A DNA stretch of 64,000 nucleotides from Mactra quadrangularis (lineage: Eukaryota > Mollusca > Bivalvia > Venerida > Mactridae). The stretch is from positions 32,464,895 to 32,528,894 of the forward strand of contig CM046311.1 in the NCBI GenBank assembly GCA_025267735.1, in the 5' to 3' direction. The first letter of the stretch is position 1; each line of letters starts with the position of its first letter. A model generated the notes under the pieces. The model saw only the letters and a program-made list of their open reading frames with translations. It was not told the origin of the DNA and did not search any database. Shown here piece after piece: positions 45,900-58,500 of this stretch. Made by a program: the position numbers and the translations under genes.

Positions 45900-47500
45900 T
45901 CCTTCATCCAGTTGAGAAATCTAGCTTAATTTCTTTGTCTTTTTAACCACATGTAGATCTGATAGCAAGGCACACAAATTCTTTGAATTACACTTCCAAA
46001 ATTTAGCCACTCAAAGATCCTGTTACATTTTAAAATTTGACAAGTCAAAGATTCTGTTCTATTAGGTATTAGTTTCAGTTTTAAGAATGGTTATTTGTTT
46101 GCTAAAATATCCATTTTTGTGAAATTAGACTTCAATTGGTTTTAATTAGATTTGAATTGGTCAACAGAAAAATCATTTAGAAATTGGTGTAAACTTGTTT
46201 GTCTTCAGATCTAGAGATGGTAGAAAAGATCTATTATTTTAGTTAGATTGTAAGTCAAGAAGAATCTGCCTTAATTTTCATGAGTAGTATAGTCATGAGT
46301 TTATTCACTATGTTGATCCTGTTGTTGCAACTTGAATTCACAGTTGTTAAACAATTATCACTGGTCAATTGTTAGATGTATTATCAAAATCTTGACCCTG
46401 AAAATATACATAAATACATGAGATAAGCTACAAAAATAAAAGATACACAGAGCTCTCTAAAAGTTCTCGGATGAATGAAATTTTGAAAAGATAGATCATG
46501 CACACCACAAAAATATTTACAATAATTAAATCTATCTCATGACAAAAGTATGGCCTGAATCCTAAGTAATATTGTATTGATAAATAAATAAATACTAAAA
46601 AACTAGAAATGTACTCGGATTACCTTTTTAATTTTACATCATATTTTATAGTGGATCAATTTATCTCAAAATCAAGATTTCCCTAGGCCTAAGAGTGGGT
46701 ACTATACACAGAAAAATTTAATATCTCAGAGCCAGACAAAACATTCAATTTGTGTATGGGTCCTCAAATTATGATTTTGTACTACTATATAAGGTTTAAA
46801 CATAAATTTGAGCCTTAAACAAAGTTATTCACCAAAACACTATACAGAGTATTTCAAATAAATAGTCGAAACTCAAAGAACTGGTGATGGCATATTTGGA
46901 CACATAAATGTCATAGTTATTTCAATCACAATTTTAATTACTCCTTAATATAGGCTGCTGCAATAAAGTGACTACAACAAGTGTTTCTGTACATTCTGAA
47001 GATCAATTGACGTTACACCCCTGAATAAGCTATACAACAAGAAAATGTAATTATAAGTAACAAATCAAGTATGTTGGCAAGGTACAATATATCTACATAG
47101 CGGGGATATTGCCAGCAAAAATACTGAGACAAAGTAGTCACATACAGGTCATGCATGATAAATGCTATTATTAGATCTATTTAATACATGTACATGTAAT
47201 TAGTTCATACATCATGTAAGATAACCCAATTATCAAATAACCTTTTACTACAGTACTTCTAGACTTCTTCAGATCCAAAATTCATGTGTATACATAGACA
47301 GCTGTCTTCAAATGGCCCTAAGTACAAGCATATATCATTTTGCTAATTCATCATTACACCATTCAAAGTCATTGTATTTTTTCAACTGATACAGTTTAGT
47401 TCTATTCACTGAATTGTCATAACTTTCTATTCAACACAATAGACAACTAGGAATCATGATTTTAAAAGCAGTTCATCATCATAATGAAAAAGTGAGCAAT
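45900..47500. other. Non-coding AT-rich DNA
   Basis: I see no exon or repeat family. If the exon at 47541-47709 belongs to a minus-strand gene, its following exons or 3' UTR should lie here, but none could be supported. Confidence 0.4.
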
Positions 47501-47540
47501 AAAATGCGTCCCTATCTTACATCATTACACAACGGTTTAC

Positions 47541-47709
47541 CTAGAGAGGAAGGTCCTTGTTCAGAAGTTGTCGCTGTACTCTGAGACGGAAAGTGTCTGG
47601 TTCTGGATGTTTTCAGTTTTGTGCTTAAATATTCTTGCTTTGGAGAGTTGGTGGATGGCTGGCTTATACCATTTTGATCACCGATTTGCTCCCACAATAT
47701 TCCAGAAAG
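47541..47709 (-). CDS. Candidate internal coding exon of an unknown minus-strand gene
   Basis: Acceptor CTGTCTTAG and donor GTAAAC bound a 169-nt exon with an open frame (56 codons, phase 0 in and phase 1 out). The peptide includes SGILWEQIGDQNGISQ, PSTNSPKQEYLSTKL and SQSTATTSEQGPSSL. It is Ser/Thr/Gln-rich and looks like a disordered linker rather than a folded domain. Composition is less AT-rich than the neighbourhood. I found no partner exon, so this could also be an isolated open stretch. Confidence 0.35.
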
Positions 47710-48227
47710 CTAAGACAGAGAGAAATAGAATTTGTAACGGGCATATTATTGGAGGAAATGCATAAATTCAATCATCAGAAAACCTACTCATGTTTACGTG
47801 TATTAGTATTACACATCTGCTCAATCAATATGTGAACTATAAAACTAGTCACACTTACTTTATTTTATAGATTGAATAATAATGGACTACTCATAAGAAG
47901 TCAAAGGCTTTCTCATTAATTGTTTATTAACAAAAATAATTCCCTGTGCTTACAACATGCAATGCTTGGAATATATTTACAATACGCAATGTTTTCACGG
48001 ATTATGGAGACTTCGGTAAATGACTATATCGGTAAATTGATTTTATATAGTAAATCGTATGGAGAGATCGGTAAATTGATATTGTATAGTGTAATTATTC
48101 TGAATGTGTGATAATCAATGTTCATTATGATTTGTTTGTACATTATTGTTTGAAATTGTTTGTTAAATGTTGGCCTTGTATTGGAAAGTGTTTGCCGTAC
48201 AACAAACTTGTCATCAACAACAATCGG

Positions 48228-48975
48228 AGGGTCAGACTATTTACCCCAAGACACCCCAAGACACCCCAAGACGGACCTAACACCTCTTAGACGTGTAAAA
48301 TATGTCGTAAATATACTTTTTTACTTGTTATTTATATCTTTTATATAAAAATGACTATTTAATATCGAGTTTAAGACCGAACAGAAACGTAAGATAGTCT
48401 AGTAAAACAAAGGGGAATAACTTTGTTTGTACTATTACACCAGTATGACGGAATTATCCCCCTTAACAATTGATATTATCTGTTATTTGAGATTTTGAGT
48501 AAAGCAAGCTGATCTTAGAAAACATAAGAACATTTCGTTCAACGATTTTTAAAGAAGCTATTATGATTATTTATTTAAATAATCCGAGCGACAACATAAC
48601 CTATTGTATTGCATATTTTTACTTAATTATATAACAGTGTTTAGCGATATCTTTTTTTTAATTCGAAGTCTGCAATAGATTATCTCCCGAAAATTCTCGC
48701 CAAATGTCAAGCTATTTAAGGGAAATAATTCAATACGCATCGATATTATGAACCAACTGAGTGACCTCCCTTAGTTTAAGGACAACATTTTTTTTGCAAA
48801 ATCAATCGTTTGTGTGCTATAAAATTCGTTAGTTAGACGTTTTAACACGAAAGTACAACGGAAATAACACTTTAAGAGTCATTGAAGCCGTCTTAGTGTG
48901 TCTTGGGGTAGTCTTGGGGTGTCTTGGGGTAGTCTTTGGGTGTCTTGGAGTGTCTTGGGGAAATTAGACTGACCG
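48228..48975. mobile_element. 748-bp element with 8-bp target duplication and CCCCAAGACA subterminal repeats
   Basis: ACAATCGG flanks it at 48220-48227 and 48976-48983. The ends AGGGTCAGACTATTTACCCC and GGGGAAATTAGACTGACCG are inverted with a few mismatches. Each end has a tandem cluster of CCCCAAGACA (left, 3 units) or TGTCTTGGGG-type words (right, about 6 units). An 8-bp target suggests hAT (inference). No transposase frame seen. Confidence 0.82.
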
Positions 48976-48989
48976 ACAATCGGAATACC

Positions 48990-51660
48990 TCGCGCAATGT
49001 CTGAATCAGCTGGCAGATCACATTAAGTCAATTTTTCATGTAATCTAAAATACAGAGAAAGTGACGACCAGAATGCCTGCTTTGAAATTAACCGAAGACT
49101 TATTTTATAAAGATGTATTGACTTAAAGGGTATGTATTTAGTGATCGTTTTTCACATTGTCACCTGTTTTCGCGACACGGCAGAAATGTAATGTTGCGTT
49201 GTAAATGATTCTTCTTGTTGTAAATGATTCTTCTTTGATCCAATTTATAAACTTGGCATAATTCTGCTAACTTTTAACAATACAAAATAATGATTAAATT
49301 AAAAAGTTATAAAATTTTAATGTTTAGTTTTTTTTTTAATTTCTTCTGTTGCAATAATTCTTGATGCCTGCAGAAAAACACCTATTTTCAATCAGATGCT
49401 GATAAAGTGTACTGCGCATCATAGATAGCGTAACAAGATGTCATAAACCATTATTTTAGATAATATGAAATTAGGTGCTACCTATGGCGCGGAAAACACA
49501 CTTATTTGTATTACTTAAAATAAGTTAAAAATTTAAAAAAAATAAGATTGTGACTTTGGCAAAATAAAATTAAAGATATTCGGCGCTGTGAAGGATTTAT
49601 TTCGTTTGAGGGCCTATTAATTAGATAAGCTAGGGGAGATAACTGCGTAATTTATTGCATTCAGAAAAATTTGACAACATGTCATTCTTTTACGTCAGAA
49701 TCATATCTAAATTCTAAAAGAAATGTATTGTACATATTTATTTATCTTATAAATAGAGATGAAGGTAAAAAAGCCTCGATAAATCATTCATTTTTTAGAA
49801 TGGAAATGTTTTCCTCGTTAAACAATGCCCGGTAACGTTACGTTACGGTAACGTGCCGGTTTTATCATGAATGTCTCTTAGCGACGTCACGAACGGTGCG
49901 TTGGTAAGTATTTCTGAGGTAAAAAGTCATAAATAAATATTTTAATGAGGAAATGAACGAATAAAACGACCAAATATATTTTGAACTGTTATCATGGAAA
50001 AAACATCGTAAATAAGCACGTTTGAAAATATTTTGTAAGCGGTCACGAGGAAGCTGCAAATATTTTTATCCAATGAAAAGCCGCCAGTAGCTTCATTCAT
50101 TGATCCGTATCGTTGAACGCTTGTAGTGCAATTTTCTTTAGAGCGTCTTTAATCTTGATTCACAGATGTTTGATTAAGCGTCTGATAAAATTGATGAAAA
50201 TGGCTGCGCCCATGGTCTGGAGATGTTTTTCAAACTCATAGGTATATCATTTTTTCATTGATTTTATCAGTTTTTTCAATTTTAAAGAATTAACGTACGT
50301 CATACACGTTATCTAAAAGCGCTCAAAACCCGCTCGGGTTTTCCGCGTATTAAACACAATATTTAACTTTCACTGACGTATAGACTTTTCAAAACCTATT
50401 TTAAGTGTATGTTAGTATGTTAATGATAGTTTTGAAAGTTTACATGTGGAGGAAACACAGTTTGGGCACTAGAATGTGTCTTCTCTTCTAATGACCCTTA
50501 CTGTTCTCAAAAATCGTAAAATTATCTGTTTTGTCATGATAATAGGGTATTTATGACCAGTTAGACGGTACGTGATGTTCAAAAATTCAAAGAGTGAAAC
50601 ATTCGGTAAATAATATTAATAAACTACAACTCAAAATATTTGAAAAAATAAGAAAAGTTAGTAAAGAGCCATATATATACAAAGCCTCAATTTTTCTGTG
50701 AAGTATACTTTCCAAATATGGAAAAGTAGTTGGAGCCATATGAAATGATGCTTTCTGTCAGACGACACGCTTCAAAGAAAAGAAAATGTTGGATTTAATA
50801 TTTAAGACACATATTTTGGATGTAAAATTTTGGGAATAGTGAAAATAACTAAAATTTGTAAAATTTGTTGTAGGTAAGTTTGGCACGTTTTTTTACCGAT
50901 TGTATCCCCTATTTTCTTTAAAAAAAACGTCGGATGATAAACCTTCAGCGTGTGTAAACAAAACATGTGCGGGACAAAGCAGAAAGGGCCAGTTTAGCCT
51001 GCATAACTAAAAATTTAAAAAGATTGACGTTTCGTTGCTTTTTGAGGGTGAATTTGACTAGTAGGTGAGAAGTTGGAGATTGAACGCGTTGCATTCCTTG
51101 TGTTTTTATTATATGTAAGAGGGGAATTTTCGTAGTATGATATAAAATGTCAAGCTCCTGTGGTATAACCCTTTAATGCTGCTTATTCCTCCACAGTAAC
51201 CCATTACTCCTAGCTGGAGTGAAACAAGATTTTCTTAAAATAGCTGTGCCCCTAGTATAAACAGTCAGTTTATATTATTTAGTCAAATAGCAAAGTGATG
51301 GCATTTTATAGTCTAAGTTTCATGCTAATGACGAACTTTACAGCTATTACCCCTGGTTATTGAGCTATTACTATCTATTTACCAATCTCACTGCCCTGGA
51401 GCTTTTACTCTGCTTAGTGCAGAAGACATATTGGAACACCCTCAGGTTCCAATTTAGGCCTGGCTGTAGTGAAGCTATCGCTGTATAATTTGTTGCTCAA
51501 AGAAATTAGCAGTGCCCCTCATTAAGTTTGAACCCAGTACCTCTGAATACTTTAGCGCTAGGCTTCCTCTCCTAGTGTATCCTCCTAATGTGTCTTTAAT
51601 TATTTAAGCTCAAATTGGTTTCACTTAATTTCATCCTCCAAGAAATCATATAGCTTTATA
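48990..51660. other. Flank upstream of the THADA-like exons
   Basis: No supported exon. The stretch 50199-50240 contains ATGGCTGCGCCCATGG before a GTATAT donor-like site, but that frame stops at the site itself. 51180-51560 carries decayed SINE family D pieces (CTTTACAGCTATTACCCCTG, GCAGTGCCCCTCATTAAG). Confidence 0.4.
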
Positions 51661-51675
51661 CGTTATAATTTCTAG

Positions 51676-54600
51676 GTAACAAGGATTATAAATGATAGAA
51701 TACAAGCCAACATCAATACTGCATCAACAGAAGCTGTAGAAACATCATTACAATTCCTTACACTCCTCTTGTTTGTAACAACTAGTAATAATCCAATTAG
51801 AAGATTTCTGAAAAGGTAAAGAATTTAGAATATTTATAGTGCAATTGTTGTACATCTTAGTTTATAGATGACAATTTATGATTATATTTTAGTTTGTTGG
51901 ACTTTAGTTTTCTAAACCTTGACTTACACAGTCATGTAGGTGGTAGGGTTCACTCATCAGTGTTGGGGGAAAAACAACAACATAGGTTTTTGATGTGATT
52001 TGAACAGAGGTCCAGCTGGCTATCAAACATGTTCTTGTTCAAAGTTGTTACCACTAAGACCAGGGACGAGGAAATCGCCGGTTTTTAGACCGATTTTTTC
52101 ATTTAGGACCGATTGAGATTTCAATATCCGTAAAAAATCAATTCAGGAAAAACGCTTAAATTTTGACCTCAAACCTTTAATTTCCATAATTTACAAGAAA
52201 ACATATTGATGAAATATTATCATACATCAATCAGTTACATAAACCCATTGTTTATTGTTGTAATATCCTGCTTAATTGTCCACAGTTTACATCAAGGACC
52301 CTGTATATGTATTCATGGTTACAGGTATCATCCGGGGTTGATGCAGTGATATTGTTTTGATCGAGCACAGCTCTTTATTCTTTAAAAACAAGTGCTGTTC
52401 ATATTCTGATTCTCACTGTTCCACAGTTTTGAAATGTTTAGAACTGTATTAACATGTAGCTGGTTTGCTTTATATTGGCTTTTGGTATGACACAAACAGT
52501 TATGATCGATTAGGTTTTTAATTGTCATGATCTCATTTGTTCATTCTAGTCTAGATGACTTTTTGTGATGACTAGTCAATCAGCTAAAATAAGAAAATAT
52601 TTTAAAGCACACATCCATAATAGCATGCCATATTTCTAATTTTTCAGTTATTTTTTGGGTCTACCTATAAGTATTACAAAAGATGTTGTGAAAGAACATT
52701 GTCTATGTCTAGTGTGTGACGTAAATGTTACTGTACCTAATAATTTCATTTCTAGATCTAAAAGAATAAATGCTATTGTATTTTTATTAATTTCTGATAT
52801 AGGTGTAAGTTGATTCTATTGCTTTTTGTAAGTAATTGATAATTAAATTTTCCCAAAAAATGTTATTGATAAAGGTGATATAAGTAAGGCTCTAGTTTGT
52901 AGTCCACTTGTAATCTTCTCAGGCGCTGGAAAAATTACTGAACTCAAACATTCATCCTCAAAAGACTAAAATTTCACGTTTGTTTATCATGAATCTGGCA
53001 GAAATTCTTGATTGGAATTTATAATCTCATATGGAAAGAATGATTAACAAACGTCTAGGATTTAGCTCTTAACCAACTACATGTACTTAGCACATACATG
53101 TACTTTCGCCAGTGACTGTCAACTGCCCTACATATTTAAAAACTTTGATAGGAGGGAGAATGGCTGTAAAAATAACTTCATGACCAAGCTCCAAGAAAGT
53201 ATGACTGGCCTGTTAATCAAACCCGCGACCCCTTTATCTGTAGACTTGCATACTACAAATTGAGCTAGCCCAGCTGCTTTATCTATTTCATGGACCTTGG
53301 AAGTGTCACATACTATATGCATTTTACATAATATATTTTTGTTTGTCTTTTAACAGCTAGCAGGGTCTGTTATTGTTATTTAAATTATAATTGGTCATGT
53401 TAGCAACACTGATTTCAACAGAATGGTCTAATTGTTTTATAGACCTTGATATATTTTATCTGTGAAATACATGGATGAAAGTTTTTGTATTTATAATGGT
53501 TTTAGTATTTTAACCCTTTACTGGTTGCGACATGTGTGAAAAGTAGCCATTTTTTCACCATTACGCGCAAGGGCTATTTCAAGATGGTCTAATTTCATCA
53601 TTAATTATCATACAGATATACAACTTGGCCAAGTTATTACCTGTGCGAATGTCTGTCAGAAAAACCAAGTTGAACCCTTATCCCCATTACCATGGCAACG
53701 CTGGGGCGGAGCAAAAACGGCAAAAATGCAATTTTCGCTCTTTTTCAACCCCACATTTGCGTTTCAAACAGTAATACTTTCCAAAATTGAGGTCTAAAGT
53801 GCCAGGTCTTTTCAGATACTGAAAACGTGTTTTCTTATCAGCATTTGGCGCCATTTTTCTGCACTCAATGACCCCGATTTTTTTTTCTGGCAATGAGGGG
53901 AGCTGCGCCTCCTTCAAACCCAAGCAACAAAGGGGGGCACATCCCCCCTTCGGAACCCCCCTGAGACATCTTTTTAGGAGGGAGGCCGCGAAAAAAAGCT
54001 CATTTTTTGGAGACAACTCTCCTTAAGTGAAATTCACTTATTCCAGTTAAAAAACGCCCTTTTCAAGGCTGTGGCAGCCATTTTGGAAAATTGAAAAATG
54101 CGGAATTGAGCGGTTAAGGGTTAAAAATAACATACTTTATGTGGGGCATATGATTGTCTTTTCTTGTTATACATTTATACATTAATAGTAGGTTTTCAGT
54201 ATTTTTATAATTTTCAATTTCCACCCATGTCCGTAATATTGTAATTATGGATGGGAGTTTCATTATGTTAACACAATAGGTACACAGTTTTAACGACTAA
54301 TTTATATCAGTACTGGATATTTGGTCCAGCAAAATTGATTTTTTTAAAGGACTGAATAAAAGTTTAGTGGACAAAAAAAGTTTAGAGAACTGGTTTACAT
54401 AATTTTGTATTGAATATGGGAAATGTAAGCTGTAAAAATTGGTGGACTGTCAGACCACTCACATTCCAAAAATCACTGGACCGACACTAATTTCATTAGA
54501 CTCCGTCCAGGGTCCTCTGGCTTAAAATCGAAGACTGGGTACATAATTGAACAACTTGTATCATTCATTGCAACTTTTATATTTTCTATTATAGGCTACA

Positions 54601-55294
54601 GATTTATATGAGTTATTATTTTAGAGTTATAAAAGTGAGTTAAAAATCTCAGATAGTACAGATATAAATGTATGGTGTAATCATTGGTTAAAACCTGTCT
54701 TAGACGTACATTGTGGACATAACAAATTACAGAAAAAACATATCATAGAGGTAACAGTTTATACTTTCTTCCCCCTTTGATTACTTCATGTACATTCTGT
54801 CTGTTCTGAAATACTATATCTAGGTTTAAAATCTGTGTTCGCAGGTTTAGCAAAAAACAGTCGTAACCCAATATAAGGAAAGAGGGAGTTACCTCCGTTT
54901 TTTGCTAAACTGGCAACTAAACTGATTTTTTACTAACTTGATGTAATCAGAAAATTTCAACTGAATATGCCTGTTGAGAATCTTGCCTTAAATCAACGTT
55001 TTTAGATTGAAGTTGGATGAAATGAGGATAGGAAAACTTGATCATCTTGAAAATGAGACTGAATGAAATGCCTTTGTCTTACTGGATAGTTTGTGTAATG
55101 ATTTTCTCCTATCCAATACAGTTTTTCACATACAATAGTTTATTATTCATCAAATTGTATGTATCATTGTGATTTTCTACATTATATTCAGTATATTTTA
55201 CCAAAGATTTTAACCAATGAGCCATCTGCTATGAAGTATATAATACCAGAATTATCTAAACAGGATTCAAATTGTGACTCTCTTCATAATGAAG
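51676..55294 (+). CDS. THADA: THADA-like protein, four exons, partial
   Basis: Exons 51676-51815, 52648-52802, 54653-54750 and 55192-55294 join with consistent phases (2, 1, 0, then 1 at the open end), each with AG acceptor and GT donor, giving about 165 continuous residues. Exon 1 reads VTRIINDRIQ...LQFLTLLLFV.TTSNNPIRRFLK, exon 2 SYFLGLPISITKDVVKEHC, exons 3-4 NVWCNHWLKPVLDV...LQKKHIIEYILPKILTNEPS. By eye, the last block follows human THADA (W..W..P.L, K..VI.YYLPK.L...P) and the first resembles its N-terminal part (L...NP...L...LP). THADA is a large ARM/HEAT-repeat protein that works with FTSJ1 in tRNA C32 2'-O-methylation and also has metabolic roles. In human the two blocks are several hundred residues apart; here no exons between them were found. 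The 5' end is not seen and the 3' part would lie beyond the satellite. Either a shortened homologue, missed exons or a decayed copy. Confidence 0.6.
53056..53285 (-). mobile_element. Decayed tRNA-derived SINE (family A) in a THADA-like intron
   Basis: On the minus strand the head GCAGCTGGGCTAGCTCAATT and body TCAGTCACTGGCGAAAGTAC are recognisable. The tail is lost after CTAAATCC. Confidence 0.7.
53509..54126. mobile_element. Candidate element with TTTTAACCCTT ends in a THADA-like intron
   Basis: The ends TTTTAACCCTTTACTGGTTG and GCGGTTAAGGGTTAAAA are inverted. The interior is markedly more GC-rich than the surroundings, with CCATTACCATGGCAACGCTG and GGGGGGCACATCCCCCCTT. A 109-codon minus-strand frame (53687-54016) is cysteine-rich but unrecognised. 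No target duplication resolved. Confidence 0.4.
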
Positions 55295-55547
55295 GTAAAA
55301 TTCTTACAATTTACCCTAATTTATTGAGATAATTACTATGGTAACATAAAGATAATATTTTAATATTAAACATAAAAGTGATTGATTTTTATTATTGAAT
55401 TAGATGTCAACATTAATTTTTTATCTTTATAACTGAATTCGACATCATGTGATATAATTACATGTATTAAGTCTATTTTGCTCAACATTCAATTAATGAT
55501 CATTCTCTTTGATTGTGAATCTAATATGTAATGTAAGATAGTGTTTG

Positions 55548-58500
55548 TTCAAAGCTCTAAAAATTTATTCAACAATATTCGTTTTTGACACTTGTAATTC
55601 ATGTGACAATGTTCATGTTCATGACTCTGGTAATTCATGTGACAATGTTTATGTTCAGGACTCTAGTAATTCATGTGACAATGTTCATGTTCAGGACTCT
55701 GGTTATTCATGTGACAATGTTCATGTTCAGGTCTCTGGTAATTCATGTGACAATGTTCATGTTCAAAGCTTCGGTAATTCATGTGACAAAGTTCATGTTC
55801 AAAGCTTTGGTAATTCATGTGACAATGTTCATGTTCAGTAGTCTGGTAATTCATGTGACAAAGTTCATGTTTAAAGCTTTGGTAATTCATGTGACAATGT
55901 TTATGTCCAGGACTCTGGTAATTCATGTAACAATGTTCATGTTTGGGACTCTGGTAATTCATGTAACAATGTTCATGTTCAGGACTCTGGTAATTCATGT
56001 GACAATGTTCATGTTCAGGGCTCTGGTAATTCATGTAACTATGTTCATGTTCAGGACTCAGGTAATTCATGTGACAATGGTCATGTTCAGGGCTCTGGTA
56101 ATTCATGTTACTATGTTCATGTTCAGGACTCTGGTAATTCATGTGACATTGTTCATGTTCAGGTCTCTTCTTACTCATGTATTGATGTTTATGTTCAGGA
56201 TTCTGGTTATTCAATTAACTATGTTCATGTGTAAATCTCTAGTAATTCAAGCTATAATTTTCGTGTTCAAAGCTCTTGTAATACATGTAACAATGTTCAT
56301 GTTCAGGCCTCTGGTAATTCATGTGACAATGTTCATGTTCATGTCTCTGGTAATTCATGTAACAATGTTCATGTTCAGGTCTCTGGTAATTCATGTGATA
56401 ACGTTCATGTTCAGGGCTCTGGTAATTCATGTGACAACGTTCATGTTCAGGGCTCTGGTAATTCATGTGATAATGTTCATGTTCAAGACTCTAGTATTTC
56501 ATGTAACAATGTTCATGTTCAGGACTCTGGTAATTCATGTGATAATGTTCATGTTTAGGACTCTGGTAATTCATGTGACGATGTTCATGTTCAGGACTCT
56601 GGTAATTCATGTGACAATGTTCATGTTCAGGACTCTGGTAATTCATGTAACAATGTTCATGTTCAGGACTCTGGTAATTCATGTGACAATGTTCATGTTC
56701 AGGACTCTGGTAATTCATGTGACAATGTTCATGTTCAGGACTCTAGAAATTTATGTGACACTGTTCATGTTCAGGACTCTGGTAATTCATGTGACAATGT
56801 TCATGTTTAGGACATTGGTAATTCATGTGACAATGTTCATGTTTAAAGCTCTAGTAATTCATTTGACAATGTTCATGTTCAGGATTCTTGTAGTTCATGT
56901 AACTATGTTCATGTTCAGTAGTCTGGTAATTCATGTGACAATGTTCATGTTCAGGTCTCTTCTTACTCATGTATTGATGTTTATGTTCAAGATTCTGGTT
57001 ATTCAATTAACTATGTTCATGTGTAAAGCTCTAGTTATTCAGGCTATAATTTTGTGTTCAAAGCTCTTGTAATTCATGTATCAATGTTTATGTTTAGGAC
57101 TTTGGTAATTCATGTGACAATGTTCATGTTTAGGACATTGGTAATTCATGCGACAATGTTCATGTTTAAACCTCTAGTAGTTCATGGGAAAATGTTCATG
57201 TTCAGGACTCTGGTTATTCATGTGACAATGTTCATGTTCAGGTCTCTGGTAATTCATGTGACAATGTTCATGTTCAAAGCTTCGGTAATTCATGTGACAA
57301 AGTTCATGTTCGAGGCTTTGGGAATTCATGTGACAATGTTTTTGTCCAGGACTCCGGTAATTCAAGTAACAATGTTCATGTCCAAGACTCTGCTAATTCA
57401 TGTAACAATGTTCATGTTCAGGACTCTGGTAATTCATTTGACAATGTTCATGTTCAGGACTCTGGTAATTCATGTAACAATGTTCATGTTCAGGACTCTG
57501 GTAATTCATGTGACAATGTTCATGTTCATGTCTCTGGTAATTCATGTAACAATGTTCATGTTCAGGACTCTAGTAATTCATATGACCATGTTCAGGTCTC
57601 TGGTAATTCATGTGACAATGTTCATGTTCAGGGTTCTGGTAATTCATGTGATAATGTTCATGTTCAAGACTCTAGTATTTCATGTAACAATGTTCATGTT
57701 CCGGACTCTGAAAATTCATGTGATAATGTTCATGTTTAGGACTCTGGTAATTCATGTGACAATGTTCGTGTTTAGGACTCTGGTAATTCATTTGACAATG
57801 TTCATGTTCAGGATTCTTGTAGTTCATGTAACTATGTTCATGTTCAGTAGTCTGGTAATTCATGTGACAATGTTCATGTTCAGGTCTCTTCTTACTCATG
57901 TACTGATGTTTATGTTCAAGAATCGGTTTTTCAATTAACTATGTTCATGTGTAAAGCTCTAGTTATTCAGGCTATAATTTTCCTGTTCAAAGCTCTTGTA
58001 ATTCATGTAACAATGTTTATGTTTTTGACTTTGGTAATTCATGTGACAATGTTCATGGTTAGGACATTGGTAATTCATGCGACAATGTTCATGTTCAAAG
58101 CTCTAGTAATTCATGTGACAATGTTCATGTTCAGGACTCTGGTAATTCATGTGACAATGTTCATGTTCAGGACTCTGGTAATTCATGTGACAATGTTCAT
58201 GTTCAGGTCTCTGGTAATTCATGTGACAATGTGTATGTTCTAAGCTTCGGTAATTCATGTGACAAAGTTCATGTTCAAAGCTTCGGTAATTCATGTGACA
58301 AAGTTCATGTTCAAAGCTTTGGTAATTCATGTGACAATGTTCATGTTCAGGGCTCTGGTAATTCATAATACTATGTTCATGTTCAGGACTCTGGTAATTC
58401 ATGTGACAATGTTCATGTTCAGGTCTCTGGTAATTCATGTGACAATGTGTATGTTCAAAGCTTTGATAATTCATGTGACAAAGTTCATGTTTAAAGCTTC

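Noticed and set aside
50199..50240. First coding exon MAAPMVWRCFSNS for the THADA-like gene
   Set aside because: The frame reaches a stop codon exactly at the GT donor-like site, and it does not join in phase with the exon at 51676. It could at most be a 5' UTR exon.
53687..54016. 109-codon cysteine-rich minus-strand ORF as a gene
   Set aside because: It lies in a GC-rich repeat-like block with inverted ends and has no splice or domain support.
54593..54633. Small extra exon between the THADA-like exons (acceptor TATAG, donor GTGAGT)
   Set aside because: Its phases (2 in, 0 out) do not fit between exons ending and starting at phase 1, and it lies only about 20 bp before the next exon.
55585..57072. 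495-codon plus-strand ORF and other long ORFs in the satellite, including His-rich minus-strand frames
   Set aside because: They consist only of the 12-residue translation of the 36-bp repeat, occur in several frames and both strands, and lack splice, promoter or domain evidence.
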